Source: Alkaliphilus pronyensis
Lineage (GTDB): Bacteria > Bacillota > Clostridia > Peptostreptococcales > Natronincolaceae
NCBI RefSeq assembly: GCF_009017275.1
Contig: NZ_WBZC01000001.1
Coordinates: 1 to 64,000 of the forward strand
Direction: 5' to 3'
DNA length: 64,000 nucleotides
A program made the translations under genes and the position numbers. This document shows, piece by piece, positions 26,147 to 35,581 of this stretch. Below the pieces are notes generated by a model. The model was not told the DNA's origin and ran no database searches. It saw nothing but the letters and a program-made list of their open reading frames with translations. Each line of letters opens with the position of its first letter. The stretch's first letter is position 1.

Positions 26147-27017
26147 CATCATTCCTCCTGTGAAAGCTTTGCACAATATAGGTTTGCTTATATAATAATG
26201 AAAGATGCTCATAGGCAGACTTTGCCCTATGGTAGTTCTTAAATATACCAAATACAGTTGGTCCGCTGCCTGTCATTATACTACCTAATGCGTTATACTC
26301 CATCATTTTTCTTTTTATTTTGGTAATTACGGGATATTTTTCTTCTGTTACTGTTTCTAAAACATTTTTCATGTTTGAGGCAAGTAAATTAATATCTCCA
26401 CATTCTACAGCCCTTAATAGCATCTGTGTATCGGGTCTTTTATCCTGTATATTGGGTAAGCTTAGGCTTTTATATACATCGGCGGTAGAAACAGATATAG
26501 ATGGTTTTGATATAACCAGCCAAAGGTTTTTTAAGCCCTTTATTGGAGTAAGCCTCTCGCCTATTCCTTCTGCTAATGCTGCGCCTCCAGCAATACAAAA
26601 GGGTACATCAGCTCCAATTTTTACTCCTAGCTCCATTTGCTCCTTTACGGTTAGCTTTAGGTTCCACAGCCTGTTTAAGCCAATAATTACAGCAGCAGCA
26701 TTAGAGCTCCCCCCTGCTAAGCCTGCAGCGACGGGTATTTTCTTTTCAATATGTATATCTAATCCTTTATTGATATTAAAGGTATTACCGATTAAACTGG
26801 CTGCTTTATAGGCAATGTTATCCGAATCCTTTGGAATATAGCCACAATTTGTGTTTATAACTATTTTGTTATCTTCTCTTTCATTTATTTGTACCCTATC
26901 AAAAAGATCTATTTGATGCATTATCATTTCAACTTCGTGGTATCCATCTGGTCTTCTTCTTAATACATCAAGGGATAGGTTTATTTTAGCTCTAGCTTTA
27001 AGTTGAATCCTTTTCAT
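26139..27017 (-). CDS. ispE: 4-diphosphocytidyl-2-C-methyl-D-erythritol kinase
   Basis: 292 aa from the ATG at 27017, which has AAGGAGAGG upstream; a more distal ATG exists. This GHMP kinase phosphorylates CDP-methylerythritol in the MEP isoprenoid pathway. Motifs: AKINLSLDVLRRRPDGYHEVEM at the start, PVAAGLAGGSSNAAAVI (ATP loop) and the C-terminal MTGSGPTVFGIF. Complete. Followed by the coupled GntR gene. Confidence 0.96.
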   Translation of the reverse strand: MKRIQLKARAKINLSLDVLRRRPDGYHEVEMIMHQIDLFDRVQINEREDNKIVINTNCGYIPKDSDNIAYKAASLIGNTFNINKGLDIHIEKKIPVAAGLAGGSSNAAAVIIGLNRLWNLKLTVKEQMELGVKIGADVPFCIAGGAALAEGIGERLTPIKGLKNLWLVISKPSISVSTADVYKSLSLPNIQDKRPDTQMLLRAVECGDINLLASNMKNVLETVTEEKYPVITKIKRKMMEYNALGSIMTGSGPTVFGIFKNYHRAKSAYEHLSLLYKQTYIVQSFHRRNDDE

Positions 27018-27156
27018 ACCTGCCCTCTCCTTCATTATACCCAAGCTATATATATTATATGTTTATCGGGTATTATCCTTCATTAGGTTAAAAGCTTATT
27101 GTTTTCTAAAACAATACTATCAGAATAACTATTGCTTTGTCTACTATATATATTGC

Positions 27157-27181
27157 AAAAAAAAACCGCCTTTTCCGGCGG
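27157..27181 (-). terminator. Terminator of the SPOCS/LysM gene
   Basis: CCGCC pairs with GGCGG around a 6-nt loop, followed on the minus strand by nine T. Confidence 0.9.
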
Positions 27182-27189
27182 GAAATATG

Positions 27190-28764
27190 CTAAAACTTGA
27201 AGTTATGAAGCTTTTCTATTAATATGTAATCCCCAGGTTTTAATGCTGAAGCATCTTGTATTTCATTTGTTTCCATTATCTGCTTTACAGTTGTATTATA
27301 TTTTTTTGCAACCTCCCAAAGTGTATCCTTTGGCTGCATAAAATATACAGTAACACTAGGTCTATGGGTGGTATCTACATCCTCATTTTCTTCAATAGCC
27401 TCCTTTACAACAGCTACCTTTTTAGTTAGGTATCCCTCACAGGTGGCACCAACATTTACCTTTATATCTACCTGCTGCCCATTTACCTGCTCATAGGTTA
27501 GCTCCTCAATAAATAGCTCAACCTTTGCCTCCATATCTTCCTTTAATCCCTCAATATCTACATAATGCCTAAAGGGGATTTCCTGCATAAAGCTGTAAAT
27601 TGGTTGACTTCCACCATCAGATAAATATATTACTGTAACCTCCATTATACCCTCAATTACAGTTTTATCCTCCGTAAGCTGATAATCTGTTAATACTGGC
27701 TTTGAGACAACCGAGAACAGCTTTGCAATTTCTGGATGACTTCCAGGTAAATCAATGGTTTCCCTTAGCATAAGATGGGATCTATTCATTCCTATGTTTT
27801 CTTTAAACTCAACAGTTTCCTTATTAATCTTTAATTTTTTTGATGGTGAAAAGGCATCAACTACAATATCTATTTTACTAGTATCTATCACCTTAGCACC
27901 TATTCTTGTAATTGCCTCTATCTCTATAATCTTGGCTTCTCCCTGAAGATTTTCTTTAATCTCTGTATAAAGCTCTGGGACATCAAATTTTAATTTATAT
28001 TTCATATCAGGATTTGCATCTGGCATTTCAACAAAGTGTGTAAAGGGAATCTCTTGTCTAAAGATGTTTAAGCTTAAATTGTCGTCATGGGTGGTGTATA
28101 AAAGCTCCACCTTTACTGTTCCTCCAACTATAACCTTCCCTTCTGTAACCTTAGCTTCTCTTTCTATGGCTGCTGCATTCCATTTAATTATTTCCTTGAT
28201 TTCTGGCATATCTTCAGCCATTTCATAGGTGTCCTTAACCAATGCTTCTGAGGAGTAATCCCCTTTAATTTCCGAAAACCTTATTGTATCCCTTAGTACT
28301 TGAATATCATTAATCCCAGATATATCATTAGTTATTTCCCGTTGAATCTTTACTTTAGCTGTAGCCATTAGATTAATAACAACCTTAACTCCTATTTTTC
28401 TTTCGTTATTAACGGAGAAGTCGATATGCTCTATGTCTGCTTCAACATCTGGTATAGCTTTAGCTGTAATTCCTTCCATAGCAATAGTCTGTTTAAAACC
28501 AGTACTACTATCTATACTATATAGCGGTTCTTCTCCCTTTTCTGCAACGTATAATATTTTAAATTTTATATTTCCGTCAACTAGAATTTTTCCATCGGTT
28601 GCTTCAACCTTAGATACTTGAATAACCCCATCTACCGATATAATTCTAGTAATATCTGGCTTTATATCTGGGACCAGTATATCGCCTTCAATTATTGCCT
28701 GAGCAGTGTCGTGACCTATTACCTGGTCAGTAGTCAATGATTCCTTTAACAACTCTACTGGCAT
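27190..28764 (-). CDS. DUF3794 (SPOCS) and LysM domain protein
   Basis: 524 aa from the ATG at 28764, which sits behind GGAGGGAGGAAGG. Several DUF3794/SPOCS units are followed by a C-terminal LysM peptidoglycan-binding domain (PKDTLWEVAKKYNTTVKQIMETN...LKPGDYILI, about 475-518). SPOCS domains occur in SpoIVA and spore coat proteins, so a spore coat or cortex-associated role is likely in this sporulating organism. No signal peptide is visible. It forms its own unit with a strong terminator. Confidence 0.88.
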   Translation of the reverse strand: MPVELLKESLTTDQVIGHDTAQAIIEGDILVPDIKPDITRIISVDGVIQVSKVEATDGKILVDGNIKFKILYVAEKGEEPLYSIDSSTGFKQTIAMEGITAKAIPDVEADIEHIDFSVNNERKIGVKVVINLMATAKVKIQREITNDISGINDIQVLRDTIRFSEIKGDYSSEALVKDTYEMAEDMPEIKEIIKWNAAAIEREAKVTEGKVIVGGTVKVELLYTTHDDNLSLNIFRQEIPFTHFVEMPDANPDMKYKLKFDVPELYTEIKENLQGEAKIIEIEAITRIGAKVIDTSKIDIVVDAFSPSKKLKINKETVEFKENIGMNRSHLMLRETIDLPGSHPEIAKLFSVVSKPVLTDYQLTEDKTVIEGIMEVTVIYLSDGGSQPIYSFMQEIPFRHYVDIEGLKEDMEAKVELFIEELTYEQVNGQQVDIKVNVGATCEGYLTKKVAVVKEAIEENEDVDTTHRPSVTVYFMQPKDTLWEVAKKYNTTVKQIMETNEIQDASALKPGDYILIEKLHNFKF

Positions 28765-28891
28765 TTTCCTTCCTCCCTCCAAATAAGTTTAATTTAATTA
28801 ATATATATTATTAATTTTTTAAAATATGAGCTACTTTCCTTTAGTTCGTCCAGTTTAATTTCTATATATATATATGTACAGTAAATAAAAA

Positions 28892-28926
28892 AAAGAAGTG
28901 AAAATCTAAAAGATTTTCACTTCTTT
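28892..28926 (-). terminator. Terminator of the YcdB/SLH-like gene
   Basis: A 16-bp perfect stem (AAAGAAGTGAAAATCT with AGATTTTCACTTCTTT) around a 3-nt loop, with an A-run on the + strand that gives a U tract on the minus transcript. Confidence 0.92.
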
Positions 28927-28941
28927 ATAAGTTATTAAAGC

Positions 28942-31257
28942 CTAGTAGTAATAATTGTGTACATTAAAATTCTTGTAGGTTCTATATATTCCTATAGCAA
29001 CGTCTATAAGGGTTACTGGGGCATTGGGATTATAGTTGTTTTCCTGTGCCTCTACAATATCTAAGCCATAGACAATGGCAACAAAGCCTTTTTTATCTGG
29101 TTGGATTTCGTCTGCATCCTCCACTGGTACAACAAAAATATCCTTAGCCTTAGCTACATTCTCCATACCTACCATTTTCATAAGCATTTCTGCAAATTCT
29201 TCCCTTGTAACTGTTTCATCTAGCTTTAGGTCTTTTTCTTCGTTTTCTAGTAGATCATACATTACAGCACCCTGTAGGTATTGATAATAATCATCTTCCT
29301 TGTCTATATTGGTGATTTTAAGGTCTTCAGCATCTTCAACCATATATGGACTGAAGCCCATTGCATTTACCAACATCTTAATAATCTCTTTTCTAGGAAC
29401 AGTACTGTCTAATTGGAAGTTCTCTAGGTCTACTATTCCTGTGTCAATAATAATCTTTAATTCTTTTTCCGCCTCGTGACCTTCTAATATACTGCTTATG
29501 TTTTCTTCCTTAGATTTCTTCTCCTTAATAGACTCTCCATTCCAATCTAGGTATTCACCTGTTACGGCATCAATATTTCTGAAATGCCAGTAATTATCTT
29601 TTCCTTTATTCATATAAACTAGCTTTATAGTTGGAGCCTTATATCTTATGTGATGACTATAAATTTGTGTGAACATTAATTCTAGCGTTGAGTCATCCAT
29701 ATACTTGCTTAAAACCTCATCCTTTGATAATAGACCCTCTGCCTTTGGAAACTCAGCATCATGCCAGTTCATATATATACCTTGTAGCTGTCCTGTCATT
29801 TTATTAAAGGATACTGAAATGCTATTATAAGGATACTCGATATCATTAACTACTCTGCTAAAGTTAAAGTGGTATTCAGGAGCATGTTCAAAGTCATACA
29901 GGGTCATTTCAGTTTGTAAATCCTTCAATTTATCAGGATATAACTCCACCATAACATCAATTGCCTTTTTATATGCATCCTCCTGTGATATTACTGGTAT
30001 GATTTCTTCCCCTGATTCACTATCCATTCTATACTTATCGTACATCATATGGTCATAATAGTGGAATCTAAGAATATTTCCAGTTTCTGCATCAACAGAT
30101 ACGTATCCATGCATGTAATCATTATCTTCTAATGTAAAGTCTATGTTCCATAGCTTACGCTGATTTGATGAGGTATAACGGGTGCTTCGAACCTTTCCCT
30201 CTTGTTGGAGTAATTCCTTAACTAAGGACTCCACCAGCTCCGTCACTTGGTTTTTATCCAGTTCCTTAGTAAGTTCTTTCTTTTCTAGGGCTTTAAACTC
30301 TTCCTTTTGCTTAGGTGTAACATCAATTGTGACTTTATTCTTTGCTGCTTCACCTGTATAGGTTATAATTTCACCAGTTAGTGCATCTATCATTTGTCCG
30401 CCTTCTAGGTTTGGAGTATACACTAGTTTTATTTCCTGTGGTTGACTGTCATGGTAATAGTGTTTTAACCTTACTGGTAAATAAGATAACTTAAGGTCTA
30501 GTTCCTTTTTGTATATTTCCTTAGCTTCTTCCACAGAAATTACATCATCTAGCTGAGGAAAATCTACATCAGACCAATTATAGCTATAGTGTGCTATTTT
30601 TCCAGTTCCACTATCTACAGCTATATTTATACCATCATTGGAAACAACTATACCATTTTCTTTTCTTACATAATTATAATGGTAATTTCTCGGCCTTAAG
30701 CCATTTCCATGATAGTAATGTCTAAAAAATGGCTCCTCTTGTAACTCAACCTTATCTAGTAATTCACCATTAACCTTCTTTAAGAACTCATATGCAACCT
30801 CTTGTAATTCTTCCTTTGTATATTGTGTAACACTATTATCACTATCTCTACTATGCTCCCATTTATAAATAGAAGTAAGCTTTCCCGTTTCGTCATCTAT
30901 AGACACTTCAATGCTCATGCTGGAGACTCTGTCATATTTGTGTCCGTGCATACTCCATACATGTTTTTCTGGATTTCTCCAGTCTTGACGGTATTCTACA
31001 TTTACCTGATACCCATCATCAACCACAATATCAAACAGGTTTTTGATGTAAAATTTCATGATACCTTCAGCATTTTCTTGAGTAAGATTTGTGTTGGTAG
31101 GATTTGTCATTTCGGAATCCTTTACATCAACATTCTTTACTTCAACTGCTTCCTCAACAACAATAGTCTCGCCAGCCGATACAAAGCTAAAGCTTGAGAG
31201 TATCAGCCCAAGTGCTAGTAAAAAACTAAGGGTTTTTCTAAATTTCATACATTTCAC
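28942..31257 (-). CDS. Secreted YcdB/YcdC-repeat protein with SLH-like C-terminus
   Basis: 771 aa. A Sec signal peptide (KTLSFLLALGLILSSFSFVSA, cleavage near residue 28) leads into a long region of PepSY/YcdB-type repeats, each ending in a motif such as VDSGTGKIAHY, IDALTGEIITY, VDAETGNILRF and IDAVTGEYLDW. The last ~150 residues resemble S-layer homology domains (VPRKEIIKMLVNAMGF, VTREEFAEMLMKMVGM, VTLIDVAIGIYRTYKN). It is probably held in the cell wall. YcdB-like proteins are thought to modulate extracellular proteases, but no substrate is known. Confidence 0.82.
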   Translation of the reverse strand: MKCMKFRKTLSFLLALGLILSSFSFVSAGETIVVEEAVEVKNVDVKDSEMTNPTNTNLTQENAEGIMKFYIKNLFDIVVDDGYQVNVEYRQDWRNPEKHVWSMHGHKYDRVSSMSIEVSIDDETGKLTSIYKWEHSRDSDNSVTQYTKEELQEVAYEFLKKVNGELLDKVELQEEPFFRHYYHGNGLRPRNYHYNYVRKENGIVVSNDGINIAVDSGTGKIAHYSYNWSDVDFPQLDDVISVEEAKEIYKKELDLKLSYLPVRLKHYYHDSQPQEIKLVYTPNLEGGQMIDALTGEIITYTGEAAKNKVTIDVTPKQKEEFKALEKKELTKELDKNQVTELVESLVKELLQQEGKVRSTRYTSSNQRKLWNIDFTLEDNDYMHGYVSVDAETGNILRFHYYDHMMYDKYRMDSESGEEIIPVISQEDAYKKAIDVMVELYPDKLKDLQTEMTLYDFEHAPEYHFNFSRVVNDIEYPYNSISVSFNKMTGQLQGIYMNWHDAEFPKAEGLLSKDEVLSKYMDDSTLELMFTQIYSHHIRYKAPTIKLVYMNKGKDNYWHFRNIDAVTGEYLDWNGESIKEKKSKEENISSILEGHEAEKELKIIIDTGIVDLENFQLDSTVPRKEIIKMLVNAMGFSPYMVEDAEDLKITNIDKEDDYYQYLQGAVMYDLLENEEKDLKLDETVTREEFAEMLMKMVGMENVAKAKDIFVVPVEDADEIQPDKKGFVAIVYGLDIVEAQENNYNPNAPVTLIDVAIGIYRTYKNFNVHNYYY

Positions 31258-31413
31258 TCCTTATTATAATATAAACAATGTTATATATTCCTTTTTACTA
31301 CCTATAATTACTTATTGGTTGCATTGTAACCATATTGTAAAATAGGAAATATACCCCTTCATAATATAGACGTATTTTTTTCATAAAAGTTTCCTTTGTA
31401 ATGAAACTGTAAT

Positions 31414-31475
31414 ATATCTCAGCGGCGTTACTAATACTCCCGCTTCTTAAGCGGGAGATAAGTGACACCAAGCTA
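31414..31475 (-). repeat. Dispersed palindromic repeat, partial copy D
   Basis: Matches the hairpin-2 half of the element (ATCTCAGCGGCGTTACTAAT and on to GATAAGTGACACCAAGCT) in the orientation of copy A. Hairpin 2 is intact (CTCCCGCTT/AAGCGGGAG). The hairpin-1 half is missing. Confidence 0.8.
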
Positions 31476-31497
31476 GAAAGTAAATTAATCCATCTAA

Positions 31498-32457
31498 TTA
31501 TCCAATTATCATTGTTCCAGTTTTTCCCTGTATGCCGTCCATTGCCTTTTCAAGTGATGTTATTAAAGCAGCCCTACCAGGCTTTGACTCGACAAACTTT
31601 AAGGCTGCATTAACCTTTGGTAGCATTGATCCTGGAGCAAAATGTCCCTCCTCAATATATTGCTTTGCTTCTGCAGCTGTAATTTTATCTAATTCCTTTT
31701 GGTTAGGTTTATTAAAGTTAATAGCCACCTTTTCAACTGCCGTTAGAATTATTAAATAATCTGCATTAAGTATTTCAGCAATTTTTTCCGAAGCAAAGTC
31801 TTTATCAATAACAGCTGGAACCCCTATAAGCTCACCATTACGATTCACAACTGGAACACCACCACCACCTACAGTAATAACAATATGACCTGCATCTACT
31901 ATTGTTTTTATAATTGGCGCTTCAACAACATCAATAGGTATAGGTGAAGCTACAACACGTCTCCAGCCTCTACCTGCATCCTCCTTCATTACATAACCCT
32001 TTTCTTTTATTAGTACCTCAGCTTCTTCTTTAGTAAAAAAGGAACCAACTGGCTTTGTTGGATTTTTAAACCCTTCATCTTTTTCATCTACTACTACCTG
32101 AGTAATTATGGCTGCAACAGACCTATCAACCTTTCTTTTTGCCAGCTCATCTCTAATAGCCTGTTGAAGGTGATAACCGATATAGCCTTGACTCATTGCT
32201 CCACACTCTGGAAAAGGCATTATAGGCAACGAAGGGTTTTCTTGGGCTGCTGCTTCATATGTAGCAACAAGTTGTCCCACCTGTGGACCATTGCCATGGG
32301 CTAAAATAACCTCGTGGCCTGCCTCAATTAAGTCTGCTATTGACTTTGCTGTTTCTTTTGCTGTTTCTATTTGTGCCTCTGCACTAATTTCTTTAGGATT
32401 TGCCTGTAGGGCATTACCACCTAATGCCAGAACAATTCTACTTTTTTCTTTAATCAT
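31498..32457 (-). CDS. arcC: Carbamate kinase
   Basis: 319 aa. It makes ATP and carbamate from carbamoyl phosphate and ADP, the energy-yielding end of the arginine deiminase pathway. Amino acid kinase motifs are clear: ALGGNALQANP at the start, AHGNGPQVGQL, and VVDEKDEGFKNPTKPVG(S/T) typical of carbamate kinase. Complete. It is the last gene of arcA-arcB-arcC, about 137 bp after arcB. Confidence 0.96.
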   Translation of the reverse strand: MIKEKSRIVLALGGNALQANPKEISAEAQIETAKETAKSIADLIEAGHEVILAHGNGPQVGQLVATYEAAAQENPSLPIMPFPECGAMSQGYIGYHLQQAIRDELAKRKVDRSVAAIITQVVVDEKDEGFKNPTKPVGSFFTKEEAEVLIKEKGYVMKEDAGRGWRRVVASPIPIDVVEAPIIKTIVDAGHIVITVGGGGVPVVNRNGELIGVPAVIDKDFASEKIAEILNADYLIILTAVEKVAINFNKPNQKELDKITAAEAKQYIEEGHFAPGSMLPKVNAALKFVESKPGRAALITSLEKAMDGIQGKTGTMIIG

Positions 32458-32594
32458 TAAAAGCTCTCCCTTATATTTATTATTTTATGTTTTTTCTTCA
32501 TACTAAAAAGATATGGAGCATTATATAATTGTAGCTATTTTTCCATATCTTTTACAGTATATCTTATACAGTCTTAGAACTCATATTTAATGGT

Positions 32595-33587
32595 TTAAAT
32601 AGTGGCCACCATTACCGCTTTAATTGTATGCATTCTGTTTTCAGCTTCATCAAATACTACTGAATGCCTACTACGAAATACTTCATCAGTAACCTCCATT
32701 TCTTTTATTCCATATTTATTAAATATTTCTTTTCCTATTTTTGTTTCTAAATCATGGAAAGCAGGTAAGCAATGCATAAATATTACATTTGAATTGCCCG
32801 TTAGCTTTATCATATCCATATTAACCTGGTATGGCATTAGCTGATTAATTCTTGCCTCAAATTGGTCCTCTTCTCCCATTGATACCCATACATCAGTATA
32901 GATTACATCAACGTCCTTTACCCCCTCAGCAACCTTATCTGTTAATGTAATTTTAGCACCTGTTTCATTTGCAACCTCTTGCATTTCTTTAACTAGCTCT
33001 TCAGCTGGGAATAATTCCTTTGGTGCAACAGCTCTAAAGTCCATTCCCATTTTAGCTGCTCCTATTAGAAGAGAATTACCCATATTGTTTCTTGCATCCC
33101 CTATATAAGCAAATTTAACTTTGTTTAGGGGCTTATCAACATGCTCTGTTATAGTAAGTAGATCAGCTAAAATTTGTGTTGGATGATATAAATCAGTTAA
33201 ACCGTTCCAAACTGGCACACCTGAATGCTTGGCCAATATCTCTACAGTTTCTTGCTTAAAACCACGGAATTCAATTCCATCATAATATCTACCTAACACC
33301 TTTGCTGTATCCTCTAAAGATTCTTTTTTACCCATTTGTGAGTCATTGGCTCCTAAAAATGTAACATGTCCACCTTCATCAAGGACAGCAACCTCAAAGG
33401 CACATCTTGTTCTTGTTGATGCTTTCTCGAATAAAAGAACTATATTTTTACCCTCTAATAGACTTCCTTTAACACCCATACGTTTTTTAGCCTTTAGATC
33501 CTTCGATAAATTAAGTAAATAATTAATTTCTTGTGATGTGAAATCCTTTAAAGTTAAGAAGCTCCTACCTTTTAAATTCACTGGCAT
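32595..33587 (-). CDS. arcB: Ornithine carbamoyltransferase
   Basis: 330 aa. It converts citrulline and phosphate to ornithine and carbamoyl phosphate in the catabolic direction. The carbamoyl phosphate site is [13 protein letters not shown] and the ornithine site is [19 protein letters not shown] is also present. The setting between arcA and arcC argues for the catabolic enzyme rather than the biosynthetic argF. AAAGGAGG precedes the ATG. Confidence 0.95.
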   Translation of the reverse strand: MPVNLKGRSFLTLKDFTSQEINYLLNLSKDLKAKKRMGVKGSLLEGKNIVLLFEKASTRTRCAFEVAVLDEGGHVTFLGANDSQMGKKESLEDTAKVLGRYYDGIEFRGFKQETVEILAKHSGVPVWNGLTDLYHPTQILADLLTITEHVDKPLNKVKFAYIGDARNNMGNSLLIGAAKMGMDFRAVAPKELFPAEELVKEMQEVANETGAKITLTDKVAEGVKDVDVIYTDVWVSMGEEDQFEARINQLMPYQVNMDMIKLTGNSNVIFMHCLPAFHDLETKIGKEIFNKYGIKEMEVTDEVFRSRHSVVFDEAENRMHTIKAVMVATI

Positions 33588-33640
33588 AGATAAATCCTCC
33601 TTTATTATTAATGGTTTTTAAGTCCTTATAACTTCTTATA

Positions 33641-34861
33641 TTATAATTCTTCCCTAATTAGGGGCATAGACATACACCTTGGGCCTCCTCTGCCTCTTAC
33701 CAGCTCTGATCCTTCAATTTCAATTACCTCTATTCCATGCTTCCGAAGGGTTTCATTTGATGCTTCATTCCTATTATAGGTTATGACACTTCCTGGTGAC
33801 AGGGCTAAGGTGTTGGTACTGTCATTCCATTGTTCTCTTGCAGCTGTAATATCATCCCCACCCCCACTTTGAATTAGCTGTACATTAGGTAGATTTAAAG
33901 CAGCTTTTAATGCTTCCTTTAGGCTAACCATTGGCTTAACCCTCGGGGTGGTTTTTCCCTCTGTTAGCTCATAGGCCTGTAGTAGATCTTCAACCCCTGG
34001 ATATATGGTGAACTTGTCGTGGTCAACCATAGTAAAGACTGTGTCTAAATGCATATATGCCCTTGTAAAAGGTATTTGTACAGCCAATACCTTTTTAATA
34101 CTGGACTCCTTAAACAATCTTTGTGATAAAATTTCTATTCCTCTGGCTGAGGTTCTTTCACTACATCCAATTGCCACTACTGAATCACTTAATACCAGTA
34201 CATCTCCCCCTTCTATACTATAGGTTTCTTTGTAGTCATACCATTGAGGAGTTATTGGCTTTTTAAACAGTGGATGATGTTGATATATGTATTCCAAAAA
34301 CATCGTTTCCCTATTTCTAGCTGGAGTTTTCATTTTATTAATGGCAAGACCATTACCTATAACAACTCCAGGATCCCTTGTGAAATAAAGGTTAGGTAAA
34401 GGATTAATGTAAAAGGGATATTCTTGCCTAATATAATCCACTAAATTATACTCTTCAATTAAATTAGGTGCATCCTTTTTTTCTAAACCAGCTATTGCTA
34501 CTTCTACAATTTCTTTTGGTGTTAAGGTTAACAGGAATTCTTCTATTAAAACCTCCAGCTCAGTGCTATCTATATGGGAGTTTTTTATTAGGTCATTTAT
34601 AAACAGTTTTTTTACATGCTCTACCTTTATTAGCTCCTCCAATAGATCCTCATAGTAGTATACCCTACAGCCTCTGTCCTCCATAACCTTTGCAAATTCG
34701 TCATGCTCCCATTGCATTCTTTTTAGCCATGGAATATCATCAAACAATAATTCATGAAGATAATCGGGTGTTAATCGCTCTAACTCTCGCCCTGGCCTAT
34801 GGAGCAGTACTGCTCTTAAATCACCTATCTCGGATGTAACATTTAAGAATCCGTCTCTCAT
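33641..34861 (-). CDS. arcA: Arginine deiminase
   Basis: 406 aa. It hydrolyses arginine to citrulline and ammonia. The signature regions are present: NLYFTRDPGVVIG, SIEGGDVLVLS, HLDTVFTMVD and the C-terminal catalytic cysteine in RGRGGPRCMSMPL. It is the first gene of the arc operon. No arginine/ornithine antiporter (arcD) lies nearby. ATG with AAGGGGG upstream. Confidence 0.97.
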   Translation of the reverse strand: MRDGFLNVTSEIGDLRAVLLHRPGRELERLTPDYLHELLFDDIPWLKRMQWEHDEFAKVMEDRGCRVYYYEDLLEELIKVEHVKKLFINDLIKNSHIDSTELEVLIEEFLLTLTPKEIVEVAIAGLEKKDAPNLIEEYNLVDYIRQEYPFYINPLPNLYFTRDPGVVIGNGLAINKMKTPARNRETMFLEYIYQHHPLFKKPITPQWYDYKETYSIEGGDVLVLSDSVVAIGCSERTSARGIEILSQRLFKESSIKKVLAVQIPFTRAYMHLDTVFTMVDHDKFTIYPGVEDLLQAYELTEGKTTPRVKPMVSLKEALKAALNLPNVQLIQSGGGDDITAAREQWNDSTNTLALSPGSVITYNRNEASNETLRKHGIEVIEIEGSELVRGRGGPRCMSMPLIREEL

Positions 34862-35173
34862 CTTGCTAGTAACCCCCTTCCTTCTTATAAGCTATCTCAT
34901 TAACAGAATATACATAATAATGTAGCTTTTCTCTATTATTAGTATATAGAGAGAATATACATAAATCAAGTGGCTATATTTCTTGATTTTTTTGGGGTTT
35001 ATACATTGTTTGTATATTTATTAATTAAATTAATTATTGTTTTAATGGCTCCCCTATGGGATTATCCATTTTTCATTACATGGTTAAACTAATGGTTAGC
35101 TTTCTATTGAATAATCATAATCTCCCACTAATAAAAAAAAACCACCTATATGGTGGATTTATTTTTAAGACTA
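34862..35173. other. Intergenic region upstream of arcA with candidate ArgR-type sites
   Basis: AGAATATACATAA occurs twice in direct orientation (34905-34917 and 34952-34964), and TGTATATTTATT, similar to its inverse, occurs at 35011-35022. Repeated AT-rich half-sites before an arginine operon suggest ArgR-type operators, though the match to the published ARG box is loose. The far end holds the veg terminator. Nothing else was seen. Confidence 0.4.
35142..35156 (-). terminator. Terminator of veg
   Basis: CCACC pairs with GGTGG around a 5-nt loop, followed on the minus strand by nine T. Confidence 0.88.
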
Positions 35174-35440
35174 TTAACTTACTTTAATTCGTTGATCATC
35201 TTTACATATTGTTATTTCAACTGTTTCTGTTAGAATATCTGAATAACTATATGAAACTCTTCTAACGGTATCATAACCTCCATCTATTCTTACAACAAAA
35301 ATATTAGGGTAGGTGTTTTCTAGTACGCCTTCTCTTATAGTAGTCTTTTTTCTTCCTTTATTTGCTTTAAGTGTAACCTTTTGCCCTACAAACCCTTCGA
35401 TATTGCTTCTGATTTCATTCAGCGTAGTCCTAGTTGCCAA
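35174..35440 (-). CDS. veg: Veg family protein
   Basis: 88 aa. It matches the Veg family core: LNEIRSNIEGFVGQKVTLKANKGRKKTTIREGVLENTYPNIFVVRID, then RVSYSYSDILTETVEI. In B. subtilis Veg influences biofilm genes and spore outgrowth. The start is taken as TTG at 35440 because GAAGGTGA lies the right distance upstream and the product then aligns with other Veg proteins; an upstream in-frame start would lie on the ribosome binding site. Confidence 0.9.
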   Translation of the reverse strand: MATRTTLNEIRSNIEGFVGQKVTLKANKGRKKTTIREGVLENTYPNIFVVRIDGGYDTVRRVSYSYSDILTETVEITICKDDQRIKVS

Positions 35441-35581
35441 AAAATCACCTTCTTTCACTTATTAACATACTTATAATAACATATACTACAACGTTTGTCA
35501 AATTCATAAATTTTTATTATACAATTAATATACTATTAGTGTCAAATATTTTTTTGCAAAAAATTATTCTACCTGAATTAT

